Below, one piece after another: positions 17,331 through 26,807 of a DNA stretch of 64,000 nt. Both the position numbers and the translations under genes were made by a program. The DNA comes from Tindallia californiensis. GTDB taxonomy: Bacteria; Bacillota; Clostridia; Peptostreptococcales; Tindalliaceae. The notes beneath the pieces were generated by a model. It had not been told where the DNA came from. It saw only the letters and a program-made list of their open reading frames with translations, and made no database searches. The stretch lies in NCBI RefSeq assembly GCF_900107405.1, contig NZ_FNPV01000004.1:162166-226165 (forward strand), written 5' to 3'. The first letter of the stretch is position 1. Each line of letters opens with the position of its first letter.

Positions 17331-18338
17331 ATGAAAAAACCGCATATCTCGATTGTTGTTCCTATGTATAATGAAAGTGAAGTAGCAGAAACTTGCTATC
17401 AGCGTCTTAAGGCAGTGATGGAACAATACCAGGAAGAATTTAGGCATGAACTGATTTTTGTGAATGATGGCAGCATGGATGATACGTTGTCTATTATTAA
17501 AGCCTTAGCGAAAGAAGACGATTGCCTGAGAGTAATCAACTTTGCCAGAAACTTTGGTCACCAGATTGCTGTAACAGCAGGTATTCATCGTGCTACCGGA
17601 GATGCTGTTGTTGTTATTGATGCTGATATGCAAGACCCTCCAGAACTAATTCCGGATATGGTTGCTCAGTGGAAAGAAGGCTACCATGTTGTTTATGGAC
17701 AGCGGCAGAAGCGAGAAGGAGAAACCTGGTTCAAGCTGGCTACAGCGAAAGGCTTTTACCGTATTCTTAACAAGATGACAGAAGTGGTCATACCTATGGA
17801 TACAGGCGATTTTCGTTTAATAGATCGAAAAGTAGTAGATGTCTTTAAAAATATGCCAGAACGAAGTCGTTTTATTCGTGGAATGGTGAGCTGGATAGGA
17901 TTTAAACAAAAAGCCTTGCTCTATGAACGAAAAGAACGATTTGCAGGAGAAAGTAAATATCCATTACATAAGATGCTGAAGCTGGCAGCCGATGGAATTT
18001 TAGCTTTTTCCGGCAAGCCTGTAGAATGGATCCGTAATAGTGGTTTGGTGATTACAGGAATATCAAAAATGATGTTTTTTATATGGTTGATTCTATTGCT
18101 TTTGGGAGATGCCTCCTTGCTGTTTTATAATGGCTGGCATAGTGTTTTAGGGATTCTTATAGGCATACAGTTACTGGCGATGGGAATACTGGGTGAATAT
18201 TTACTTCGGGTTTATGATGAAGTAAGAAATCGACCACTATACATTATAGATGAAGAAATACCTGCAAGGAAGGCTCGCACAGGACCAAGAGACTGGGAGC
18301 AAAAGACTTTTGGCAAAATCGATATGGAAGCCGACTAA
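17331..18338 (+). CDS. GtrB/DPM1-like polyprenyl-phosphate glycosyltransferase (GT2)
   Basis: 335 residues. The GT-A domain (about 1-230) shows VVPMYNES, FVNDGSMDDT and IDADMQDPPE (metal-binding DXD-like), typical of enzymes that attach glucose or a similar sugar to undecaprenyl phosphate. Two C-terminal membrane segments follow (about 240-262 and 270-292). It sits upstream of a GtrA-like protein, the usual partner. Start ATG follows AAAGGGAG. Confidence 0.88.
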   Translation: MKKPHISIVVPMYNESEVAETCYQRLKAVMEQYQEEFRHELIFVNDGSMDDTLSIIKALAKEDDCLRVINFARNFGHQIAVTAGIHRATGDAVVVIDADMQDPPELIPDMVAQWKEGYHVVYGQRQKREGETWFKLATAKGFYRILNKMTEVVIPMDTGDFRLIDRKVVDVFKNMPERSRFIRGMVSWIGFKQKALLYERKERFAGESKYPLHKMLKLAADGILAFSGKPVEWIRNSGLVITGISKMMFFIWLILLLLGDASLLFYNGWHSVLGILIGIQLLAMGILGEYLLRVYDEVRNRPLYIIDEEIPARKARTGPRDWEQKTFGKIDMEAD

Positions 18339-18357
18339 GCATTCAGGAGGAAAAAGA

Positions 18358-18765
18358 ATGTCTTTAGAGGAAAAAATCCGGCATTACAGCTTATACATTA
18401 TTTTCGGTGTTATAACAACAGTGGTGAATTTGGTCGTTTTCAGGATCTTTCTTGAAGTGGGGCTTCATTATACGGTGAGTGCTACGATTGCATTTGTTAT
18501 CGCTGTACTGACCGCATACTATACGAATAAAACCTGGGTTTTTGGGAGTCAGACAAAAGGCGTAAAAAATGTATGGAAAGAACTTGTCAGTTTCTTTAGT
18601 GCTCGTATATTTACGTATTTTGTTGATATAGCCGGATTGTTGTTATTAGTGGAAGCCTTGAGGCAAGATCCTTTTCTTAGCAAACTGCTAATGAACATTG
18701 TGGTAGTGATATTAAACTATATTCTTAGCCGCTGGGTAGTATTTAAAGCAAAGCAGGAATATTGA
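18358..18765 (+). CDS. GtrA-like membrane protein
   Basis: A 135-residue protein with four membrane segments and the GtrA features YIIFGVITTVVNLVVF at the front and an Asn-Tyr-X3-Arg-X-Trp-Val-Phe ending. GtrA proteins are thought to help move polyprenyl-linked sugars across the membrane. The frame is open further upstream, overlapping gtrB, but ATG at 18358 directly after AGGAGGAAAAAGA is the credible start and leaves a 19-base gap after the previous gene. Confidence 0.88.
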   Translation: MSLEEKIRHYSLYIIFGVITTVVNLVVFRIFLEVGLHYTVSATIAFVIAVLTAYYTNKTWVFGSQTKGVKNVWKELVSFFSARIFTYFVDIAGLLLLVEALRQDPFLSKLLMNIVVVILNYILSRWVVFKAKQEY

Positions 18766-18790
18766 AAAAGCGCTTTTTAAGCGTTTTTTT
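18765..18790 (+). terminator. Terminator of the galU-gtr unit
   Basis: AAAAAG-CGCTT / AAGCG-TTTTTT forms an 11-bp stem with a TTT loop and runs into a T-tract, immediately after the gtrA stop. Confidence 0.85.
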
Positions 18791-18813
18791 TATACAAAGA
18801 CTCAGCTGGTCGC

Positions 18814-18842
18814 TTGACAGGAGTCATGAAAGAATTTAGAAT
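18814..18842 (+). promoter_or_regulatory. Sigma-A promoter of the his operon
   Basis: A perfect TTGACA (18814-18819), a 17-base spacer and TAGAAT (18837-18842). The leader to hisZ is only about 57 bases, with no T-box, no histidine-rich leader peptide and no terminator, so control is probably at initiation or by enzyme feedback. Confidence 0.8.
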
Positions 18843-18905
18843 AGGAACATGTCGAAAAACAGTTTAACGATTTAGCGCACTAAAGCGTGAAAGGGGATGT
18901 GACTG

Positions 18906-20135
18906 GTGGATAAAAGAAAAGTTTTCTTGCCACAAGGTGTGCAGGACTTATTGATAGATGATTGTTTGTTGCGAAGAAAAATGGAAGATCATTTAATGGA
19001 AACCTTTAACCAATGGGGCTATATGGAAGTTAGCAGTCCGACCTTGGAGTACTATGACTTATTTACAAAACCGCCTATGTTAGCGGACGGAGACAATATG
19101 TTTAAGATGATTGATACCAACGGAAAAATTTTGGTGATGCGGCCAGACTGTACGATTCCGATCGCTAGGATGGTTGCAACTAAAATGAAAAATTTTGTTT
19201 ATCCATTAAAGCTATGCTATGTAGAAAATGTGTATCGAATTGATAAAGAACAATCAGATCAGAAACGGGAATTTAGACAGGCGGGTGTTGAACTGTTTGG
19301 GGTTTCCTCTGTTAAAGGAGATGCCGAAATACTTGTCACAGCCATCGAGTCTCTAAAATCCATGGGGTTAGAAAATTTAACCGTAGAATTAGGGCATATG
19401 AAATTCCTAGGTGCTATCTTTGATTCTCTTCAACTAGATAAAGAGCTAAAGCATCAATTGCTTCGATTGCTGGAAGAAAAAAATATTATAGGTATTAAAG
19501 AAATGACAGAAATGTATGGTATAGACCAGGAAATGGCACAGCTTTTAATAAGGCTTCCTCGCATGTTTGGAACCCCGCAGGAGGTTTTGTCAGAAGCAAA
19601 GAAATACTATTTAACAAAAGAAATGGAAGAAGCCTTAGAAGAACTTCAAAGAACTATTGAAATGGTTCAGAAATATGGTTTAGGCGAATGTTTGGGGATA
19701 GATTTAGGAATGGTAAGCCAACTGGAATATTATACAGGGATTACTTTCAAAGGGTTTACGAAAGATTTAGGGGCGGTTATTCTTAGTGGAGGTCGATATG
19801 ATAAATTGTTGGGGAAATTTGGCATGGACTGTACAGCTACCGGCTTTGCTATTGTTGTTAATAAACTGACAAAGGCTCTTAAAATACAAGGAAATGTAGA
19901 TGTGCCCCGTCGAAAACATATTCTTATCTTGGATAGTCAGTACAGAGCAGGAGCTGTTAAAGAAGCGGTAGATGCTTTACGACAGGGTGGTAATATTGTC
20001 GAATTTTGTATGCTGAAAGATCATGAGGAAATTCGGGAATATATGGAACGTCGCCAGGTAGATGAATTGGTCCGCATTCATGTAGATGGTCAGATAGAAA
20101 ATATTTCTATCCATGAAAACTCGGAGAATAGATAA
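18906..20135 (+). CDS. hisZ: ATP phosphoribosyltransferase regulatory subunit
   Basis: A 409-residue histidyl-tRNA-synthetase-like protein lacking the synthetase anticodon-binding function. It forms a hetero-octamer with the short HisG and carries the histidine feedback site. Class II motifs are recognisable: motif 2 YVENVYR with REFRQAGVELFG, and ILSGGRYD. Start is GTG at 18906 behind AAAGGGG. It leads the his operon, as expected when hisG is the short form. Confidence 0.92.
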   Translation: MDKRKVFLPQGVQDLLIDDCLLRRKMEDHLMETFNQWGYMEVSSPTLEYYDLFTKPPMLADGDNMFKMIDTNGKILVMRPDCTIPIARMVATKMKNFVYPLKLCYVENVYRIDKEQSDQKREFRQAGVELFGVSSVKGDAEILVTAIESLKSMGLENLTVELGHMKFLGAIFDSLQLDKELKHQLLRLLEEKNIIGIKEMTEMYGIDQEMAQLLIRLPRMFGTPQEVLSEAKKYYLTKEMEEALEELQRTIEMVQKYGLGECLGIDLGMVSQLEYYTGITFKGFTKDLGAVILSGGRYDKLLGKFGMDCTATGFAIVVNKLTKALKIQGNVDVPRRKHILILDSQYRAGAVKEAVDALRQGGNIVEFCMLKDHEEIREYMERRQVDELVRIHVDGQIENISIHENSENR

Positions 20136-20169
20136 GGGAGAATAGAGAACAGATAAGGAAGTGGATAAG

Positions 20170-20814
20170 ATGCAGGGAAAAATAAGATTGGCCCTTACCA
20201 AAGGGCGTTTGGAAAAAGACACGGTTCAACTTCTTGAAAAAGCGGGCCTTAATATGGAAACAATTAAAAATCCTCAGCGCAAATTGATTCTGGATATTCC
20301 TGGATATCCATTGGAGATCATATTGTTGAAGGGCAGCGATGTTGCCACCTATGTAGAACACGGAGTAGCCGATTTAGGGGTGGTTGGGAAAGATGTTTTA
20401 CTCGAAAAACCAAAGCCTGTATATGAAGTGGCTGATTTAGGCTTTGGCGCCTGTCGAATGGCGGTGGCAGGGGAAACATCCCTTTGTCCTGATAACAAAA
20501 AGCTACTAAGAATAGCAAGTAAATATCCGAAGATTGCGAGAGAACATTTTGAAAGAAAGGGTCAGTCGGTAGAAATTATTGAACAGCAGGGGTCGGTGGA
20601 GTTAGCTCCGCTGATGGGTCTTTCGGATGTGATTGTTGATATTGTTGAAACTGGAAATACATTGAAAGCCAATGGATTAATCGTTTTGGAAGAGATTGTT
20701 CATATTAGTGCCCGACTGATTGTGAATAAGGTAAGCTATAAAACAAGAAGAATAGAAGTAAACGCATTGATTGATTTGTTAGAAAAACAAGTGAGAATAA
20801 GGAGGGAACAATGA
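20170..20814 (+). CDS. hisG: ATP phosphoribosyltransferase, short form
   Basis: 214 residues: the catalytic subunit of the first step of histidine synthesis (ATP + PRPP to phosphoribosyl-ATP). RLALTKGR begins the protein and the PRPP site reads DVIVDIVETGNTLKANGL. The short form lacks the C-terminal regulatory domain, so it depends on HisZ. ATG at 20170 is preferred over GTG at 20161, which lies too close to AAGGA. It ends inside the ATG of hisD. Confidence 0.93.
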   Translation: MQGKIRLALTKGRLEKDTVQLLEKAGLNMETIKNPQRKLILDIPGYPLEIILLKGSDVATYVEHGVADLGVVGKDVLLEKPKPVYEVADLGFGACRMAVAGETSLCPDNKKLLRIASKYPKIAREHFERKGQSVEIIEQQGSVELAPLMGLSDVIVDIVETGNTLKANGLIVLEEIVHISARLIVNKVSYKTRRIEVNALIDLLEKQVRIRREQ

Positions 20815-22103
20815 TGAGAATCGTCGACTGGAAAGATTCGGAAGGAGAAACTTATTTGGAGGCCCTCCAGAAAAGACAGCAAGCAACCAATAGAGAAATA
20901 GAGGTCAAGGTTCGGGAATTGTTGGAAGAAGTTAAGAAAAAGGGAAATTCAGCTGTGTTAGAAATGACGGCAACCTTTGATAAAGCTCATTTAACAGAAG
21001 AAACCATGAAAGTAAGCTCTGAAGAAATAGAGAAAGCTGTGAACAAAGTAGATAAGGCGTATCTAAAAGCGATTCGACGAGCGCAAGAAAAAATCAGCCG
21101 GTTTCATGAGCGTCAACGTCAGCTTTCCTGGTTTGAGAATCCCGAAACTGGCGTCACCTTGGGACAAAAGGTAACGCCTTTAGAATGTGTTGGGATTTAT
21201 GTTCCTGGTGGTACGGCGGCGTACCCTTCATCCGTGCTGATGAATGCCGTACCAGCAAAAGTGGCTGGAGTAGAAAGAATCGTTATGACAACGCCACCGG
21301 ATCAAGAAGGTAAAGTAAATCCTGTTATTTTAGCGGCTGCTTTTATAGCAGGAGTTGATGAAATATATAAAATTGGAGGTGCTCAGGCGATTGGAGCCAT
21401 GGCTTTTGGAACAGCAACGCTTCCGAAAGTAGATAAAATTACTGGTCCGGGCAATCAATATGTGGCAACGGCAAAAAAAATGGTTTATGGGCAGGTAGAT
21501 ATCGATATGATAGCAGGTCCAAGTGAAATATTGGTGATTGCCGATGAAAACGCTGATCCAGCCTATGTAGCCGCTGACTTGCTTTCGCAGGCAGAGCATG
21601 ACGAATTGTCGTCGGCCATTTGTATCACCACCAATAGACTAGTGGCAGAAAAAGTGCTTAAACAACTAGAAAGACAACTTAAAAAGCTGGAACGACAGGC
21701 TATTGCAAGAAAATCCATGGAAAACTATGGTGGCATCTGGGTGGTTGATTCACTGGAAAAAGCAGTTTCAATTTCAAACCGATTAGCCCCAGAACATTTA
21801 GAACTTTGTGTAGAGAAACCATTTGAATTATTGGAAAAAATAAAACATGCAGGTGCGATTTTTATGGGCCATTATTCACCAGAACCGCTTGGTGATTATA
21901 TAGCGGGCCCTAATCATGTATTACCAACGGAAGGAACCGCCCGCTTCTATTCACCTCTTTCAGTGGAGGATTTCGTGAAAAAAAGCAGTATTATATCTTA
22001 TACTCGGGAAGCTATGGAAAAGGTAGCTGATGATGTGATTCTAATGGCTGAAGAGGAAGGACTTCAAGCTCATGGGCAAGCCATTCGTATAAGAAGACGG
22101 TAA
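20811..22103 (+). CDS. hisD: Histidinol dehydrogenase
   Basis: A 430-residue Zn enzyme that oxidises histidinol twice to histidine with NAD+. Conserved stretches GVYVPGG-type (CVGIYVPGGTAAYPSS), KIGGAQAIGAMAFGT, AGPSEILV, DLLSQAEHD (Zn-site Gln/His) and GPNHVLPT are intact. ATG at 20811 overlaps the hisG stop and is preceded by GGAGGG. Confidence 0.96.
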   Translation: MMRIVDWKDSEGETYLEALQKRQQATNREIEVKVRELLEEVKKKGNSAVLEMTATFDKAHLTEETMKVSSEEIEKAVNKVDKAYLKAIRRAQEKISRFHERQRQLSWFENPETGVTLGQKVTPLECVGIYVPGGTAAYPSSVLMNAVPAKVAGVERIVMTTPPDQEGKVNPVILAAAFIAGVDEIYKIGGAQAIGAMAFGTATLPKVDKITGPGNQYVATAKKMVYGQVDIDMIAGPSEILVIADENADPAYVAADLLSQAEHDELSSAICITTNRLVAEKVLKQLERQLKKLERQAIARKSMENYGGIWVVDSLEKAVSISNRLAPEHLELCVEKPFELLEKIKHAGAIFMGHYSPEPLGDYIAGPNHVLPTEGTARFYSPLSVEDFVKKSSIISYTREAMEKVADDVILMAEEEGLQAHGQAIRIRRR

Positions 22104-22139
22104 TGTTGTGATGAAATTCCGGAAAGGAGTTTTCATAAA

Positions 22140-23240
22140 ATGGAAAAAAGAAAAAAAGTAAATATAAAACAATTACTTCGGAAAAACATTCAGAAATTAG
22201 AACCATACCAGGTAATAGCAGAAGTTCCAGCGATTAAACTGGATGCTAATGAAAACAATTGGCTGGCTGGTTGTTTTCAGGAAAGATTGGCCGAGAAAAT
22301 AAAGAACATTCCATTGCATCAATATCCAGATACAAATTGTTTGGAATTAAGGCAGAAGTTGGCAGCTGTTCATGGAATAAAAGAAGAAAATGTTTTGACC
22401 GGGGTTGGCTCTGATCAAATTATTGCTTGGTTGGTACAAGCTTTTGTCGGTTCGGAAGACCGTGTTACTACCATGAATCCAACCTTTGGAATGTATGGGA
22501 TTAACACCATGATGGTGGGTGGAAAACTGATTGAAATTCCTTTAGATGAAGAGCTTCAATTTCAGCCAGAAATCTTTCTAAAATCAATTCTCGAGGAAAA
22601 ACCTAAATTGGTGTTTATCACAAATCCTAACAATCCAACGGGTGGAGTTATTGAAGACTATTTGTTAAATAAATTACTGGAAGAGATACCGGAAGATGTT
22701 GTGATCGTTGCTGATGAAGCTTATTATGAATTTTATGGAAAAACCCTGGCGAATCGCATTGCAGAGCATCAGAATCTTATTGTTTTAAGAACCCTTTCAA
22801 AGGCATATGGACTGGCTGGAGCAAGGGTGGGCTATGCATTAGCGTCACAAACAATGATTGATGCGGTTTCTCGCGTGAAACCACCTTATCATATGAGTTG
22901 TTTAGATCAGGCAGCCGGATTGGTATGTTTAGATATGATGTCAGAAGTAAAAGAATCACTGGTTAATACAGTAAAATGGCGACAATATCTGGAAACCTTT
23001 TTTTCGCAGTTAAAACAACAAGGGAAAGATAAAACCTTAAAAGTATTTCCCTCCTATACAAACTTTATTTTACTGAAAACCGTTCATGCAGAAGGTTTGA
23101 TAGAAAAGTTGCAAGAAAATGAGATTAGTGTTCGTGGATATGGCAAAGAAGGGATATTGGCAAACAGTCTAAGGGTGACGGTAGGAACTGAAGTGGAGAA
23201 TCGGAAATTGCAACAGGTAATAGACGCATACTATGGGTAA
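22140..23240 (+). CDS. hisC: Histidinol-phosphate aminotransferase
   Basis: A 366-residue fold-type I PLP aminotransferase, step seven of histidine synthesis. Marks include LDANEN near the front, TNPNNPTGG, DEAYYEF and the Schiff-base Lys in RTLSKAYGLAGARVGY. ATG follows GGAAAGGAG. Related enzymes also use aromatic amino acids, but the operon position fixes the main role. Confidence 0.95.
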   Translation: MEKRKKVNIKQLLRKNIQKLEPYQVIAEVPAIKLDANENNWLAGCFQERLAEKIKNIPLHQYPDTNCLELRQKLAAVHGIKEENVLTGVGSDQIIAWLVQAFVGSEDRVTTMNPTFGMYGINTMMVGGKLIEIPLDEELQFQPEIFLKSILEEKPKLVFITNPNNPTGGVIEDYLLNKLLEEIPEDVVIVADEAYYEFYGKTLANRIAEHQNLIVLRTLSKAYGLAGARVGYALASQTMIDAVSRVKPPYHMSCLDQAAGLVCLDMMSEVKESLVNTVKWRQYLETFFSQLKQQGKDKTLKVFPSYTNFILLKTVHAEGLIEKLQENEISVRGYGKEGILANSLRVTVGTEVENRKLQQVIDAYYG

Positions 23241-23253
23241 AGGGGCTGCCGAA

Positions 23254-23856
23254 ATGAAAAGTCGCATAGGAGAGGTAAGCAGGCATACAGCGGAAACAAA
23301 AGTAACCATACTCATTAACATGGATGGAACAGGTGAAAAAGAGATTCATTCAGGAATTGGTTTTTTTGACCATATGCTTGAACAGATAGCAAAGCATGGA
23401 CGAATGGACTTAAGAGTACAGGCAGAAGGGGATCTTCACGTTGATAATCATCATACGGTGGAAGACATCGGAATTGTGTTGGGACAAGCTATTAGGGAAG
23501 CCTTGAAGGATAAAACCAATGTGGTAAGGTATGCCTGTGTTCATACACCAATGGATGAAGCACTATCCAGAGTCACTTTGGATTTAAGCGGGAGACCATA
23601 TTTACATTTTGATGTTGCCTTTCAGGCAGATCGTACAGGAAACTTTGAAGTTCAACTGGTACGGGAGTTCTTTAGAGCAGTGGCACAACATGCTGGAATA
23701 ACCTTACATATTACCACTCTTTATGGAGAAAATGACCATCACATCATAGAAACCATTTTCAAAGCCTTTGGCCGTGCCATGGATGAAGCTACGGTAGTGG
23801 ATCAGCGAATTAATGGTCCTCTTTCGACGAAAGGAAGTTTATCTGACGACTACTAA
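23254..23856 (+). CDS. hisB: Imidazoleglycerol-phosphate dehydratase
   Basis: 200 residues; a Mn-dependent dehydratase acting sixth in histidine synthesis. Metal-binding HHTVED and DHHIIE and the GIGFFDHML block are present. It is monofunctional: the phosphatase half of enteric HisB is absent, and no histidinol-phosphatase gene is in the operon. ATG at 23254 is chosen because AAAGGGG precedes it at proper spacing; the earlier ATG at 23233 lies within hisC without a ribosome site. Confidence 0.95.
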   Translation: MKSRIGEVSRHTAETKVTILINMDGTGEKEIHSGIGFFDHMLEQIAKHGRMDLRVQAEGDLHVDNHHTVEDIGIVLGQAIREALKDKTNVVRYACVHTPMDEALSRVTLDLSGRPYLHFDVAFQADRTGNFEVQLVREFFRAVAQHAGITLHITTLYGENDHHIIETIFKAFGRAMDEATVVDQRINGPLSTKGSLSDDY

Positions 23857-23864
23857 AACTTCCT
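23832..23864 (+). terminator. Stem-loop across the hisB stop codon
   Basis: AGGAAGTTT (23832-23840) pairs perfectly with AAACTTCCT (23856-23864), followed by CTTTAAT. The T-run is weak, so this may be a partial terminator or a processing/stability element inside the his operon rather than an operon end. Confidence 0.4.
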
Positions 23865-23945
23865 CTTTAATACACTAAGTATCTGCCTAAGTATCTACCG
23901 CTAAATGATACCCTTGGGTCAGCTACTATCATTGGAGGTGTAGGT

Positions 23946-24554
23946 ATGATTGCTATTATAGATTATGAAATGGGAAATTTGAAAAGTGTCGAAAAAGCCT
24001 TTCATCGAATGGGCTTTGAAGCTGAGATAACAGACAAGGCATGGAAAATAAGAGATGCTGAGGCCCTTGTCCTTCCCGGCGTGGGAGCTTTTCCTGATGC
24101 AATGCACCAATTGGAAGAAAAAGGGTTAGTGACGTTGATTGAAAAGGAAGTAACTAGCGGTAAATTGGTGATGGGTATTTGTTTAGGGATGCAAGTTTTT
24201 TTTGATAAAGGATATGAAGGTGGTGAATGTAACGGGCTTGGTTTCATACCGGGAACAATACAACGAATTCCGAAAGGTGTTAAAATTCCACATATGGGAT
24301 GGAATCGGCTGGACATTCATCAAAAAAATCCAATATTGAACCATATCGAAGAGAACACCTATGTATATTTTGTGCATTCTTACTATGCAGCAGATGTGCC
24401 AAAAGAATATATTCTGGCAGAGACAGATTATAATATTGAAATCCCAGCGATGATTCAAAAAGAAAATATTGTGGGGGTACAGTTTCATCCGGAAAAAAGC
24501 AGTAAAAAAGGGTTGCAGATCATTAAAAATTTTGGGGAGTTGAGTAAATGCTGA
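23946..24554 (+). CDS. hisH: Imidazole glycerol phosphate synthase, glutaminase subunit
   Basis: A 202-residue class I glutamine amidotransferase that supplies ammonia to HisF. The triad is visible: Cys in MGICLGMQVFF, and His/Glu in GVQFHPEKS. ATG follows GGAGGTG. The gap before it (89 bases) is the largest in the his operon and carries a duplicated CTAAGTATCT at 23875 and 23887. It overlaps hisA by seven bases. Confidence 0.95.
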   Translation: MIAIIDYEMGNLKSVEKAFHRMGFEAEITDKAWKIRDAEALVLPGVGAFPDAMHQLEEKGLVTLIEKEVTSGKLVMGICLGMQVFFDKGYEGGECNGLGFIPGTIQRIPKGVKIPHMGWNRLDIHQKNPILNHIEENTYVYFVHSYYAADVPKEYILAETDYNIEIPAMIQKENIVGVQFHPEKSSKKGLQIIKNFGELSKC

Positions 24555-25261
24555 TTTATCCGGCGATCGATATTAAAAATGGAAAGTGTGTAAGATTAAC
24601 GCAAGGGATGAAGGAGGAAGAAACGATTTACTATCATAATCCCTGGAAAGTGGCTCTTGATTGGAAAAGCAAAGGAGCAGGACAACTCCATGTCATCGAC
24701 CTTGATGGTGCCTTTGGCGGGAAAGCAGGAAATATAGAAGCCATGAAAGAAATTATTGATTGCGTGAATATTCCTGTTCAGATAGGCGGTGGAATAAGAG
24801 AAGAAGCTGATGTTAAAAGATTGATAGATATGGGCGTATGGCGATGCATTCTTGGAACAAAAGCCTTATCAGATGAAACAATGCTGAAAAGGCTATTGAA
24901 AAAATATGGTGAAAAGATCGTGGTATCTGTAGATGCAAAGGATGGAAAAGTGGCGGTAGAGGGCTGGGTCAAAGTTGAGAATGTGGATGCATTGGAGTTT
25001 GCTGGAAAACTCCAGAATCTGGGACTGAAAACCTTAGTATATACAGATATAGGGCGAGACGGAATGTTGCAGGGTCCTAATTTCGAAGCATTGAAAAGAC
25101 TAAGGGAAACCGTTGAAATAGAAATCATTGCTTCTGGAGGCGTATCTTCGAAGGAAGATCTTTTGCAGCTAAAAGAACTGGGTGTTGATGGTGCTATTGT
25201 TGGTAAGGCGCTTTATGAAGGCGCCATGACATTGGAAGAAGCAGGAGGGGCGGCGTTATGA
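24548..25261 (+). CDS. hisA: ProFAR isomerase
   Basis: A 237-residue TIM-barrel enzyme that opens the ribose ring of ProFAR in histidine synthesis. The catalytic Asp lies at the front ([14 protein letters not shown]), the second Asp at TDIGRDGM, and phosphate loops at GGGIR and ASGGV. It overlaps hisH upstream and hisF downstream (ATGA), so expression is coupled. Confidence 0.95.
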   Translation: MLIYPAIDIKNGKCVRLTQGMKEEETIYYHNPWKVALDWKSKGAGQLHVIDLDGAFGGKAGNIEAMKEIIDCVNIPVQIGGGIREEADVKRLIDMGVWRCILGTKALSDETMLKRLLKKYGEKIVVSVDAKDGKVAVEGWVKVENVDALEFAGKLQNLGLKTLVYTDIGRDGMLQGPNFEALKRLRETVEIEIIASGGVSSKEDLLQLKELGVDGAIVGKALYEGAMTLEEAGGAAL

Positions 25262-26013
25262 TAACAAAAAGAATCATCCCCTGCCTGGATGTTAACCAAG
25301 GCAGGGTTGTAAAGGGTGTTAATTTTGTGAACCTGGTAGATGCCGGAGATCCGGTAGAAATAGCTGCTGAATATGATCGGCAAGGAGCCGATGAGCTTGT
25401 TTTTTTAGATATTACGGCATCAAATGAAGATCGGAATATAATTCTTGATATTGTTAGTCAAACGGCTGAGCAAGTTTTTATACCGCTAACGGTAGGTGGT
25501 GGAATCAGATCTGTCGATGATTTTAGAAAGGTGCTAAAGGCTGGGGCTGACAAAGTATCAATTAATTCAGCGGCTGTAAAAGAGCCGGAATTAATTAGCC
25601 GCTGCGCAGATCGTTTTGGAAATCAAGCGGTTGTTATTGCCATTGATGTAAAAAAAGATGAGCATGGAATCTACTACGTTTATGCACGAGGCGGTCGGGA
25701 AAATACAGGGAAAGAAGCAATACAGTGGGCAGTAGAGTCTGAAAAAAAAGGTGCCGGAGAAATACTGCTTACCAGTATGAATCAGGATGGCACAAAATCT
25801 GGCTACGACTTGGAAATAACCGCACAGATAAGCGAAGCTGTTAATATTCCTGTCATCGCATCTGGTGGGGCAGGATCCATGGAAGATTTCTACAAAGCAT
25901 TTACAGAAGGAAAGGCAGATGCCGCGTTGGCAGCTTCACTTTTTCATTTTGGAGAGATTGACATCTCTCAGTTGAAGAGGTATCTTAAAGGAAAAGGACT
26001 TGCAATTCGATAA
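25258..26013 (+). CDS. hisF: Imidazole glycerol phosphate synthase, cyclase subunit
   Basis: 251 residues; the TIM-barrel partner of HisH, forming imidazole glycerol phosphate and AICAR. The catalytic Asp pair is in [16 protein letters not shown] and IAIDVK, with phosphate-binding [10 protein letters not shown] and ASGGAGS. The ATG overlaps the hisA stop. Confidence 0.96.
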   Translation: MITKRIIPCLDVNQGRVVKGVNFVNLVDAGDPVEIAAEYDRQGADELVFLDITASNEDRNIILDIVSQTAEQVFIPLTVGGGIRSVDDFRKVLKAGADKVSINSAAVKEPELISRCADRFGNQAVVIAIDVKKDEHGIYYVYARGGRENTGKEAIQWAVESEKKGAGEILLTSMNQDGTKSGYDLEITAQISEAVNIPVIASGGAGSMEDFYKAFTEGKADAALAASLFHFGEIDISQLKRYLKGKGLAIR

Positions 26014-26029
26014 GGAGGATCAGTCAATC

Positions 26030-26689
26030 ATGTGCAGTGACAGGCAGGGAACAAAGGAGGATTTATCAGAAATAACAGATTTATATTTTGATGAAGATGG
26101 ATTAATCCCAGCAATTATTCAGGAAGCTTCTAGCGGCGAAGTGCTTATGATGGCCTATATGAACCGAGAATCACTGGAAAAAACTCTGGAAACCGGGACG
26201 ACATGGTTTTATAGTCGTAGGCGTAAGCGCTTATGGAATAAGGGAGAATCTTCTGGGAATCAACAAATTGTCAAAGGAATACGTTATGACTGTGATGGAG
26301 ATACGCTGCTGTTACAAGTAGAGCAGATTGGGGTTGCCTGTCATACAGGAGAAAAAAGCTGCTTTTATCGAGAACTTGTGGAATCAGACAGAGGAAGTGG
26401 ACAACAACAAGTGCTTAGAATTCTGGAAGGGATCATAAAAGAGCGTCGGGAAAACCCTAAAGAAGGATCCTATACCAACTATCTGTTTGACAACGGTCTG
26501 GATAAAATATTGAAAAAAGTAGGAGAAGAAGCGTCAGAAGTGATTATTGCTTCTAAAAATGAACATAGTGCTGATTTAATCGGAGAAATAAGCGACCTGA
26601 TTTATCATATGATGGTACTGATGCAGGAAAAACAAATTACTCTGGACGATGTTTCTGAAGAACTGATGTATCGCCATCAAGGAAGGTAG
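26030..26689 (+). CDS. hisI: Bifunctional phosphoribosyl-AMP cyclohydrolase / phosphoribosyl-ATP diphosphatase
   Basis: A 219-residue HisIE fusion. The N-terminal cyclohydrolase (about 25-125) has the WNKGESSGN and YDCDGD...ACHTG metal/catalytic sites; the C-terminal HisE helices (about 128-215) have the [13 protein letters not shown] and [13 protein letters not shown] metal-binding acidic motifs. The frame extends to a TTG at 26000 inside hisF, but ATG at 26030 lies correctly after AAGGAGG. It closes the operon. Confidence 0.95.
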   Translation: MCSDRQGTKEDLSEITDLYFDEDGLIPAIIQEASSGEVLMMAYMNRESLEKTLETGTTWFYSRRRKRLWNKGESSGNQQIVKGIRYDCDGDTLLLQVEQIGVACHTGEKSCFYRELVESDRGSGQQQVLRILEGIIKERRENPKEGSYTNYLFDNGLDKILKKVGEEASEVIIASKNEHSADLIGEISDLIYHMMVLMQEKQITLDDVSEELMYRHQGR

Positions 26690-26697
26690 TGAAAAAC

Positions 26698-26727
26698 GAA
26701 AAAGCCCTGGTAATCGGGCTTTCTTTT
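26698..26727 (+). terminator. Terminator of the his operon
   Basis: AAAGCCC (26701-26707) and GGGCTTT (26716-26722) with a short loop, followed by CTTTT, directly downstream of hisI. Confidence 0.8.
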
Positions 26728-26807
26728 GCTTTAAACAATATGGTAAAATGGTATCACTGAAGAGAATTTTTGTTTTTGATGATTTATCTGTACAGGGAGG
26801 TTGATTC

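Noticed and set aside
18250..18357. Longer GtrA start overlapping gtrB by 89 bases
   Set aside because: The extension is basic and unrelated to GtrA, while ATG at 18358 has an ideal ribosome site.
18843..18905. T-box or histidine leader peptide before hisZ
   Set aside because: The leader is about 57 bases with no His-rich peptide, no T-box sequence and no terminator.
26000..26029. TTG start for hisI within hisF
   Set aside because: No ribosome site precedes it, whereas AAGGAGG precedes ATG 26030.
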